Source of the DNA: Euwallacea fornicatus
Taxonomy: Eukaryota; Arthropoda; Insecta; Coleoptera; Curculionidae
Length of the DNA stretch: 64,000 nt
NCBI RefSeq assembly: GCF_040115645.1
Contig: NC_089544.1
Coordinates: forward strand, 3,658,001-3,722,000
Direction: 5' to 3'
Below are positions 11,577 through 20,615 of this stretch, piece after piece (within the stretch, counting starts at the first letter, position 1; every line of letters begins with the position of its first letter). Made by a program: the position numbers and the translations under genes. The notes under the pieces were generated by a model. That model saw only the letters and a list, made by a program, of their open reading frames with translations. It did not search any database and had not been told where the DNA came from.

Positions 11577-11659
11577 TGTAAATGTAATATGATGATCTGT
11601 AATTATACGCTATTTTGAGCTATACCATGAAAACCACTTGCCCTCACTGAAAATTTACA
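11577..11659 (+). ncRNA. Box C/D snoRNA 7 (two 18S guides)
   Basis: Box C ATGATGA at 11589-11595 and box D CTGA at 11647-11650. The flanks TGTAAAT (11577-11583) and ATTTACA (11653-11659) form a perfect 7-bp terminal stem. TATACGCTATT (11604-11614) is an 11-nt complement of 18S AATAGCGTATA, followed by a D'-like TTGA. ACTTGCCCTC (11636-11645), one base before D, is a 10-nt complement of 18S GAGGGCAAGT, the region of human Gm509 and Am512. The 3' splice site is at 11730. Confidence 0.85.
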
Positions 11660-11802
11660 ATAGATATTAACTGCATGGACCCTGCAATTTCTTAATTTCG
11701 TTCACTATAAAATATCTTTCTTCATTTTAGGAATATACCGACTACCTGCAGAAGCTAATGTGGTAAGAGGCTTCCATCTTCAGTTCTATTTTAAATATGA
11801 CC

Positions 11803-11878
11803 AAATCATGATGTTTTAATAATATACGCTATGAAAGTTTTTCAAACTTCTAATGATTTAGAATTATTACTGATTTTA
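11803..11878 (+). ncRNA. Box C/D snoRNA 8 (18S guide)
   Basis: Box C ATGATGT at 11808-11814, C' TAATGATT near 11851 and box D CTGA at 11870-11873, about 69 bases before the 3' splice site at 11942. TAATATACGCTAT (11820-11832) is a 13-nt complement of 18S ATAGCGTATATTA, overlapping the target of snoRNA 7. A D'-like ATGA overlaps its end at 11831-11834. AAA and TTT flank the C and D boxes. Confidence 0.75.
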
Positions 11879-12130
11879 CTTATGTAATGGTTAAAATTTA
11901 GAATTGGTAGGAAATTTGTTTTATGAATGTTTGTTGTTGCAGGCAAATTACATATGGCGGTAAGTATTCAGAAGAGTAAAACTGCTTACTGTTACTACGA
12001 GTTATGCGTAATTGTCACATTTAAGGAATAAAGTTTGAAAACTTGCACGTTTTCTTATAAAATCGTATTTATTTCGCAATTTTCTACAACCCCCAGGAAG
12101 GACGCAAAATAAACACGATCAAATCTACAT

Positions 12131-13305
12131 TCACCTTTCTTGAATCGCATTTACAATTAATTTTGTAAGCTCAAAATTTTCGTCAAACAAATTCTCAATA
12201 ACATCGAAATGGTCAGTCATCGGTATGATCTTTAAATGCGATCTCACACCGAGTCTTTGTATCTTGTTATAAAATTCTAAGCTCTGCTCAACAAAAGCGG
12301 GACTATCGTATTCCGCCCCAACAACATATATTACAGTTCCCCCATAATCGACGACGTTAAAAAGGGGACTCAACTCTCTAGCAGTATCTACTGATAAGCC
12401 CAACAATTGATTGGCCGAAACTTTAGTCAACGGTTCCATATTATAAAGACCACACAACAAGAAACAACCCTTAATGAGGTTCCGATCTTCTGGCGGGATC
12501 GACCTTTTGAATCCTGGCAACATGGTAGCTATAGCGTGACCACCCACCGAATGACCAGATAGGAAAATTGCTCTGCAAAAATATTTTTGGATTAAATCGA
12601 GACTCGCTAACGTCCTGGTAAAGTAGCTACGAATGTATAAAAGGGCTTAAGATAAATGATTTTCTTTCAGAAAGAACAAGTTTGTATAAATTTTTTTAAT
12701 GTGTTAGTTTTTTTTTCTGATCATGTTATTTCTTAATGTGTGTATACCTACTTAGATTGGTGCCGTTTGGCATACTTTAGGCATTCTATCAATCCAATAT
12801 GCAAGTGCTCCAAAATTTCCCCCACATTCCTTTGAGGACTGAGCTCATAACCAAGCAATATTGTTTTAATACCATTTTTATACAAATTGTGCGAAATAAA
12901 GCCGTTGTTTGAATGGCTGATCGGTTCATCTTGGTAGTATCCTCCATGGATATGAATTAGTATCGGACTCTCTGCATGGATATAGTTTAGAATTCTTGAT
13001 AAAACAATTCAAGGTATTACCATCACTTAAATCTGTTCCATAAATATCGTATTTTTCCCTTGGTCCTGGACCATATGAGATTCCCACTTGATGTGGAATC
13101 GTATCTCGTACTAATTTAGTGTCTAAAATGTATGGAGTGTTAGGATTCTAGTATTCAAATTATATCTATTTATGGTCCACCAAAATGAAGATTGGTTTTA
13201 CGTACGTGTGTTTATGAACTCTAAATGCTTGGCTATTACATCGTCCTTTGAGTACCTCTTCGAAAAATGACTGGGCGAGTACAACGTTTCCAAGTCCTTA
13301 TTCAT
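12131..13305 (-). CDS. KFase: Kynurenine formamidase (arylformamidase; 4 exons, 287 aa)
   Basis: Hydrolyses N-formyl-L-kynurenine to kynurenine and formate, the second step of tryptophan breakdown, leading in insects towards ommochrome pigments. Cytosolic alpha/beta-hydrolase. Exons: 13305-13206, 13122-13021, 12971-12752, 12572-12131; 287 aa (human 303). The oxyanion-hole motif HGGYY is at residues 76-80, the nucleophile elbow GHSVGG has Ser149, the acid is Asp230 in EYDSPAF (human FDSPEF), and His262 lies in TDHFDVIENL (human DHFEIVENL). The start MNKDLETLYSPSHFSKRY matches the family N-terminus (LENQYSPSRW). The exon 2 acceptor was chosen at 13123 because only this keeps the frame; a perfect CTAAC branch-point sequence precedes it. 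A more distal AG at 13148 would break the frame. The 3' end faces the snoRNA host gene. Confidence 0.93.
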
Positions 13306-13864
13306 AGTTGATTATTAAATTTTTGGAAAGCTTTAGTTGCCAATCAATATACTATAAGCGAATGTGATAGTGAACATGTATTTATATATTACAGTTAATT
13401 TTTTTTTAAGATATCTTTCCCGTCCCTCGTTCTTTATTCAAACTAATGATATTTAATAGGTTACGTGATATCATAGTTTCGAATTTTGCAAGCAGAAGTA
13501 ATTTATTCCTATCATCGTGAGTAAGCTAATATGTTGTTTTATGTGTTATTTTGAAGCGGAAATTTGTTCGGGTAAATGCGAAGAGCGGTAGTACCGGTAC
13601 CCCTGATCGCAATGTAAAATTTATGTTGCGTTGTAGTGCTGGTCGAATGAAAACCCCCTTTATTGATAGAGATGAAACGTCATAAAGTTGACGTAAACAT
13701 CAAAATTGGCGCTAGTTTGTTACAGTTCAATTTTAGTCGGTTTCTTACTAATGTCCCCACAACCTATAAGTGCTTCTAAATTTTAAACTTGTAAAAAACA
13801 TTTTCCCTTCTATTACTGATATATTGAAGTGAAAGATAAAATTGGAAATATTTGGATATTGACA
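13306..13864. other. Intergenic, divergent promoters
   Basis: Upstream region shared by the kynurenine formamidase gene (minus strand) and the thymidylate synthase gene (plus strand), transcribed away from each other. It should hold both promoters and 5' UTRs. No specific element recognised. Confidence 0.5.
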
Positions 13865-14975
13865 ATGGCCAGGTTGGTAGAAAATCTTTTGTTTTGCTAA
13901 GCTTTTAAGCTGTCTCGAAGGAAGATCTTTCTTGTAATCATCTAAATACGACGAACATCAATTTTGAATGTCATCTCAAGCTCATATTCTAATAATTTAC
14001 CTTCCCATAGCAGTAAAAAAAATACCACAAGCAATGATTCCAAGGAGAACATTCAAAAACCCCATGAGGAGTATCAGTATTTAAACCATATCAAGCATAT
14101 ATTGACGAATGGATCTGTAAACAAAGACCGAACTGGAGTAGGAACTTATTCACTCTTTGGAGCTCAAATGCGGTACACCTTAAAGAACAGTTTCCCACTT
14201 CTCACCACCAAAAGAGTATTTTGGAGGGCTGTAGTAGAAGAACTGCTTTGGTTTATAAGAGGCAGTACTAATGCCTTTGAACTTCAAGAAAAAGGTATTC
14301 ATATCTGGGATGCTAATAGCACAAGGGAATTTCTGGACTCTATTGGTCTTAACGATAGAAAGGAAGGTGATTTAGGGCCAATATATGGCTTCCAGTGGAG
14401 ACATTTTGGAGCTGAATATAAAGGAATGCATGCAGATTATAGAAATAAAGGCATTGATCAATTGGCTCATGTAATAAATACAATAAAGACCAATCCCTCA
14501 GATAGAAGAATTATCATGTGTGCATGGAATCCTGTTGACTTACCAGATATGGCTTTGCCACCTTGCCATTGCCTTGTGCAGTTTTACGTGGCAAATGGTG
14601 AACTTTCATGCCAGCTCTATCAAAGGTCTGCTGATATGGGCCTTGGAGTTCCATTCAACATAGCTAGTTATGCATTGCTGACTTATATGATTGCCCACGT
14701 AACGAATCTATCAGTAAGTCACTAATTTCGCCATATACGAAGTTTTTGAGCTTTTTTTGTTGCAGCCTGGAGAATTCATTCATACCATGGGAGACAGCCA
14801 TGTATATCTAAACCATGTGGATGCTTTAAGTGAGCAAATAACTAGAGAGCCCAGACCTTTCCCACGACTCCACATTAAGAGAAAAGTTGAAAACATTGAT
14901 AATTTTACTATTGATGATTTTGAACTTGTAGGGTATGATCCGTATCCCAAGGTGAATTTGCCTATGGCTGTGTGA
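13865..14975 (+). CDS. TS: Thymidylate synthase (3 exons, 316 aa)
   Basis: Makes dTMP from dUMP using methylene-tetrahydrofolate, the only de novo source of thymidylate. Exons: 13865-13872 (only eight coding bases, ATGGCCAG), 13981-14713, 14766-14975; 316 aa (human 313). The open frame continues 5' of exon 2 but has no ATG, so I join it to the ATG at 13865 across a 108-base intron, giving MASSYSNN; the start is likely, not certain. Conserved blocks: DRTGVGTYSLFG, then the catalytic Cys198 in LPPCHC, QRSADMGLGVPFNIASYALL (dUMP and folate site), GDSHVYLNHVD and the invariant C-terminus PMAV (human EMAV). The N-terminal 35 or so residues are a variable Ser/Asn-rich tail. Confidence 0.95.
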
Positions 14976-15398
14976 TTGAAATAATAAATATTAGTTTTAA
15001 TGGAGTAAATACACCAGTTGTTTTATATTTTATACGAGAGATAATTGTTTAGAATTCAGTCTTCAAATGCATATATGCAGAAATTCATATCTGTGCTAAA
15101 ACGCTAAGAATCTAACTTTAAAACAGATTTCACTATGAACAATTTTTTAAATATTATGTATGTCTTAACTGTATTTTTCTCCAGGATACCTTCTATCCTG
15201 AAACGAAAACAAATATAAACTTTTTTGAATGTTGAGCGAAAAAATGGGAATTAGTCGAAAGTTATAGATCAGGCAAGTATTTTGGGTTGCCTATGTGCTT
15301 GCTACTATACTGACACTGACACGTATTTATTTTTCCACATTGAACCGTGTTTCATTGGTTGCCTACATACTTTCTTCTACTTCTTGAACTGCTCAAGA
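14976..15398. other. Intergenic, TS 3' end and eEF1-gamma promoter
   Basis: Short spacer between the TS stop codon and the eEF1-gamma start. Just upstream of the eEF1-gamma ATG is a pyrimidine-rich run (CTTTCTTCTACTTCTTG, about 15370-15386), which fits a 5'TOP leader as expected for a translation factor. The actual transcription start is not known. Confidence 0.45.
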
Positions 15399-18328
15399 AT
15401 GGCCGCCGGTGTAAGTTTTTACAAAATTTATTTAAAATCATCTTGATTATTTCTGCTCATCTATATTAAAAGCTAATTTTAAATCGATCCTTCGTATTCG
15501 TTTTATTAATCAAACCGGGTATTTTTGCAGACTTTGTACACCTACCCCGACAATTTTCGAGCAGCCAAGGCCCTGATCGCGGCTAAATACTCCAAGACTG
15601 AGGTAAAAGTTGCCGAAAATTTCGTGTTTGGTGAAACCAATAAAACCAAGGAGTTCCAGCGGAAATTTCCGGGAGGAAAGGTAAAGATGTAAATAGAATT
15701 ATTTTTCTATTTTTCTTCCCTAAGTCCGATGAGTTGAGGTTATTGTATATCTGTCACTCTCAATCAGTTTTGTGCCAGATGTGTTCTTTTTAGCCCCTTT
15801 GGGGGCTCAAAAATTGATACGCTATTTGTGAACATCAATGATTACTTGCAGGTTCCAGCCTTTGAAGGAAGACAAGGTCAACTACTGCAGGACAGCAATG
15901 CCATAACATTTTTTCTAGCTGACGATCAATTAAAGGGCAAAACTGACTATGATAAGGCGCAAATTCTTCAATGGATTGGTTTCGCTGAGGGTGAAGTACT
16001 TCCAGCTGCTTGTGCTTGGGTATTTCCAATTTTAGGAATAATCAAGGGCAATCCAAGTACTGAGGAGGTAAATGTCTATGCAATTTAAGATTTGTAAATG
16101 CCCATAGTATAACATGAAGGTAACATATGCAATACAATGTAATTTTCTAATGAGCCCCTTGCATTAAAGCATCAACATTTTAAAATTTTCCGTATAATAG
16201 TTTCTGTTAATTCTCTTTCAAAGGCAAGTGCTGCCTTGTTAATGGGAGCAGTTGTAACAAAAAGAGAAATATTAATAGACAAATTTTATTCTACTAAGGG
16301 ATGTTCTTGATGATTCATTTTTTGATATATTTGTCATACAGTGTCTTATGTGATACTTAATATCAAAGGTCACTCTTTTTTTCAGAGTTATAAAATAACG
16401 AAACTAGAATTTTGAATTGTGGTCTGCAATTTTTATTTAATGGGTTAAATAGTCACTTGAAACTGGGTCATTCAACCAAGTGAAATTTAGAAACAATTTT
16501 TTACTCTTGATCTGTTATAAAACCTAACATTTTAATGTAAATTAATTGACATTGTATCTTATGATAATTAGAAAATAGTTATGAACAATAGAAATAGTAA
16601 TTAAACAATCCCTAAATCATAGAAATTTATTATTATTTATATATTTGTCAGATATTGGAAACCATGACATTTTTATCATTTTGCAGGCCATCAGCAGAGC
16701 TAAAAGTGACATGAAAGTAACATTGAACATCCTTAACAACCACCTACTTACAAGAACCTACTTAGTTTCTGAACGCATCAGTTTAGCTGATATAGTGGTA
16801 GCCTGTAACTTATTAAACCCCTACAAATATGTCTTAGATCCAGAGTACAGAAAGCCATATGTTAACGTTAACAGGTGTTTTTCTATGCCTTTTATAAAAT
16901 CGAAATTTCCTTAATTAACCTTTAACATTAGATGGTTCAACACTTTAATCAACCAACCTCAATTCAAAGCTGTTCTTGGAGATGTTACATTGTGTGCTAA
17001 GCCTGCCCAACTTGCAACTGTGCCAGCAGCCATACCTTCCAAAGATGGTAAGACTTTTTTTCTTTTAGTCATTACTAAGTGCTAAGGTGTATTGTAATTG
17101 GGCCGCTGTGTAAAAGTGCTTACAATTTTTGAATTTTTCTTACAAGCTGGTCAGTTAAAAAATAAAACGGCGAATAAGGAGAGTAAGCATAAAGAAAAGC
17201 AGAGTGAGAAAAGCATTGAAAGTTCAGAACCTGTTTCTGATAAACCTAGTAAAAAGAAAGGTAACTTTTGGTATTTAACGTTGTGTCCCGAGAACCTTTA
17301 TTGTCTAAAAGTAATTATTATTTCCTATTTTTTCTTTAGGAAAGAAGAAGAAAGATGAGAAAAAACAAGAGAAGAAAGAGAAATCCAAAAAAGAGACTCC
17401 AAAAAAAGAGGAGCCTGAAGAAGAATTGGACGCAGCTGATGAAGTTCTTGCTGCAGAACCCAAAAGCAAAGATCCTTTTGAATCCTTACCTAAAGGGTAG
17501 ATATATCAGAACCTCACTATTCCTATCCTCCCCTATTTTCATCTTTTGTTTGCAGAACTTTCAACATGGATGAGTTCAAGAGAGTATATTCAAATGAAGA
17601 TGAAAGTAAATCGATTCCGTTCTTCTGGCAAAAATTTGATCCAGAAAATTATTCGATTTGGTATGGAGAATATAAGTATCCTGAGGAGCTAACTAAAGTT
17701 TTCATGAGCTGTAATTTAATCACAGGTAAGATCACTGTGTTTTAGTAAGGTTTTAACTATTGTTTTATTATATTGAAACTTTTATATACATGTTAATGCA
17801 ATATAATACTTTGACTTTCTTTATCTAGTCCTGATGTGACAACTAAATGGGATATAATTAGGGAAATTTTCAAAAAATTAAGACAAAAGAACCTCAAATT
17901 TTAATAGTTACACGGTACATTAATACAATTTGAGGTTCTGAGTATAGTGTGCAGGAGACCTTTCTACTATTCCTAAAGCAAATCATTTGTTTTCAGGCAT
18001 GTTTCAACGTTTAGATAAAATGCGCAAACAAGGCTTTGCCTCCGTATGTTTGTTCGGGGAGGACAATGATAGCACAATTTCTGGGGTGTGGGTATGGAGA
18101 GGTCAAGACCTTGCCTTTACTGTAAGTTATTCGGTAAACACTTAAACGGATTGTTTCTAAAAGGGATTTTAGCTGAGTCCTGACTGGCAAGTAGACTACG
18201 AGGTTTACAACTGGAAGAAGTTAGACCCTGCTTCCGATGAAACTAAAAAATTAGTTCAAGAGTACTTTTCGTGGACTGGCACGGACAAAATGGGCAGGAA
18301 ATTTAATCAAGGGAAAATCTTTAAGTAG
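15399..18328 (+). CDS. eEF1gamma: Elongation factor 1-gamma (10 exons, 467 aa)
   Basis: Structural subunit of the eEF1B nucleotide-exchange complex that recharges eEF1A with GTP. Exons: 15399-15410, 15531-15680, 15852-16067, 16687-16874, 16932-17047, 17147-17260, 17340-17496, 17556-17725, 17997-18121, 18173-18328. Residues 1 to about 210 form the glutathione-transferase-like half (TLYTYPDNFRAAKALIAA; VPAFEG; LADIVVACNLL). A highly charged Lys/Glu linker follows in exons 6-7. The conserved EF1G C-terminal domain runs to the end, with YSNEDESKSIPFFWQKFDP, FMSCNLITGMFQRLDKMRK and the terminal FNQGKIFK, nearly as in human. At 467 aa it is longer than human (437); the excess lies in the charged linker. 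Poly(A) signal AATAAA at 18461-18466. Confidence 0.96.
17888..17939 (+). other. Perfect 13-bp hairpin in an eEF1-gamma intron
   Basis: AGAACCTCAAATT at 17888-17900 and its exact reverse complement at 17927-17939 enclose a 26-base loop; inside it TTAAT and ATTAA can add more pairs. It lies in the intron 17726-17996, on the coding strand. It could be part of an intronic small RNA, or a remnant of an inverted-repeat element. Confidence 0.6.
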
Positions 18329-18601
18329 GTTAATACTTGAAATGTGTTTTGTACTACTATATTTTGGTCTTTAACTTGAACAACTTTGAGTACTCTACTT
18401 GCGATTAAATTTATCGGGCCTTTTTTAGTGTGTCGTTTCATTTCAATATCTTTTGTCGGAAATAAATTATTTCTTCGACCAAGGTGTTTTTTTTTTGTAT
18501 GTCGGATGGGATGAAATAAACTGAATTACGAAATTTCTAACTGCTCACTCTAAATTTTGAATCTAGAAAATTCCCAACTTATTTACATTACTTGACCAGT
18601 G

Positions 18602-20515
18602 TACAGGGTCTTCCTGAAATGACTGCAAAATACCAAAAAATTCTAAACGAAAAATAATTCGTTATAGACAAACTTACCTATATCCATCATTTTTCCGAAA
18701 TAATTGCAAAACTTATCAGTTTTCACTAATTTTGAAACTAAGATGTTTGCAATAGGAAATGTATTATTTTATTCCGTCGGGGTATGTGCATAACTAAGCT
18801 ACTGGTTTGAATTCGCAACTTTTCCTCCATTTTACCAAATCTAAAAACGTGGCATGTTGCTTTCTATCGCGTATCGATCCCAAGACCGATGAGTTGTATC
18901 TTTACAAAAGGCAGGTAGAATTAAGTTTTAAGCCGTTGTCACTTAAAAAAATATATATTTATTAAAATGATTACAAAAGTGCTTAGGATTAACATCCACG
19001 AGCTTCTAATTAGTAATAATCCTCTTACTGATACTGGCTTGTGTTTATATAATAAAAATATGCTGAACTATCTGAATCTGAAGCGTGTTATGGGTTTCAC
19101 GTGTTACATGTGTTATGTCCCATTGAAATGAACATATAATTAGTACATTTTTTATGTTTTCGTACCGATGACTTCGTAGTTGATTCATTCGAATGTTAAC
19201 GCTCCGACATTCAAGATGTTCGTGTTACGCGAGGCACTAATAATAAGAATAATCGGGTTTTTTATTGTTCTAAAGATTGGTGAGATACTCCGTTAGTATA
19301 TCCATAACTTAATGGGTGAAAGTCGAGGAGTTTAACTGTCATTTTGTCAGTGAAAGCGGATGTTGCTGATGTGAATCTCGCTCACGCTTTTGGTATTAGG
19401 GGGTGAGTTCTTATTGTTGTTTCTTTTGGTTCACAGTTATGTTTCATCACGTCAATGAGAACGACGTGATTAGAATATTTAATAAATTATTAATTAATAA
19501 TTGGACCATTTTTCTTACCGGGAAATTTAACTGAAGATACTTACTTAGACTTGTTGGAGAATGCCATCAACCCAGCGCTGATCGAAATTATGGAAAACGA
19601 CCAACGTGTTACCATGAAGAAAATCCGATATTTCAACAAGACGGAGTTCCTCCCCATTATGCAATACCTGTACGGCAGTTTCTGGATGAAATGTTTCCTG
19701 ATAGATGGATTGGGAGGAAGGGTGCTATCGAATGGCCCGCGAAATCACCTGATTTATCTCCTCTTGATTTCTTTTTGTGGGGACATTTGAAATCGAAAAT
19801 TTATGCCACCCAGCCTCAATCCTTAGAAGATTTACGGAACCGCATCACTAATGAATGTCAACAAATTAAACCAGATATTCTTCAAAATATCCGGGAATAC
19901 TTTAAACAGTTGCTGTACTGTTGTATGGAGGTGAACGGGGGACATTTTCAACACTTAATAAGATAACATGTAAATACTAATCAATAAAGTTAAATTAATA
20001 TTTCTCGGCGACGCGCAGCTCAAATGTAAAAAACGAAACGCCATTTGAAAGACAATTTAATGCACATTCAAAAGTTGTATCACAACATACCCCTTTCCAT
20101 TTGAAAAAATAAGGGTGAATGCCGCCCCCGCTAAGAGATTGAAGTTACAGTGATAGAATTAATGTAGAAATTTATCCCCCTGAAAAAAAAGTATAGGGTC
20201 CGAGGCTTTTTCCAAATTTTCACATACAAAGCAGTAAACTTTGCTGGACCGTTTTCGATGGGCCACCCTGTATAATTCCACAAAAAAATAAAAGTAAAGG
20301 AATTTTTTTGTAGAGGTATTTGGACATACACTAACTTCATATTGTACCTATACCTAAATATTTATAACGGTTAAAACTAATTAAATTCATTTTCTTAAAG
20401 TTGTTCTACATTTTGCCACTACTGTATATGTAGGTAAGTTTGCCTAGTACGCCTTATTTTTGATTCAGCAATTTTTGGTTAAGCGTTGTACAGTCATTTT
20501 AGAAACACCCTGTAT
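18602..20515. mobile_element. Decayed Tc1/mariner-like element with terminal inverted repeats
   Basis: Left end at 18602 reads TACAGGGTCTTCCTGAAATG and the right end, read inwards from 20515, is TACAGGGTGTTTCTAAAATG; the match continues for several bases into ACTGYA. TA at both tips fits the usual TA target site of this superfamily. A transposase remnant on the plus strand lies inside (19509-19966). A second TIR-like end (CACCCTGTA at about 20264) lies within, so the element may be composite or nested. About 1.9 kb. Confidence 0.7.
19509..19966 (+). pseudogene. Mariner-like transposase fragment, frameshifted
   Basis: Encodes the C-terminal half of a DDE/D transposase: a GNLTEDTYLDLLEN block, then after a frame change near 19630 the blocks WIGRKGAIEWPAKSPDLSPL (third catalytic acid in SPD) and DFFLWGHLKSKIY, ending in EVNGGHFQHL. 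These are characteristic of insect mariner-like elements. The N-terminal DNA-binding part is missing and the frame is broken, so it is not functional. Confidence 0.85.
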
Positions 20516-20615
20516 AACTAGTACACTACTGTACTTCATGATAAATGAGATTTTTCAAACACACCTGTTAATGTAAAAAATGAATTTAATACATAAAGCA
20601 TATTATGTTCACATT

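Larger units (their letters stand above)
9370..12050 (+). ncRNA. Spliced non-coding snoRNA host gene
   Basis: Chain of small exons bounded by good GT-AG sites, with no reading frame continuing across them. Proposed exons: about 9370-9423, 9706-9803, 10414-10502, 10708-10758, 10936-11002, 11242-11298, 11480-11526, 11731-11762 and a last exon from 11943, with AATAAA at 12027-12032. A GTAAGT at 11960 could extend the chain further. Each intron holds a box C (RTGATGA) and a box D (CTGA) about 60-80 bases apart, the pattern of an intronic C/D snoRNA, ending about 63-75 bases before the 3' splice site, the spacing typical of animal intronic snoRNAs. The architecture resembles vertebrate UHG and Gas5 and fly dUHG genes: introns are the product and exons are discarded. 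The transcription start and a possible 5'TOP are not resolved. Exon borders are hand-predicted; some may shift. Confidence 0.8.

Noticed and set aside
16312..16400. TTGATGA motif in an eEF1-gamma intron as a further C/D snoRNA
   Set aside because: No CTGA at a suitable distance and no terminal stem.
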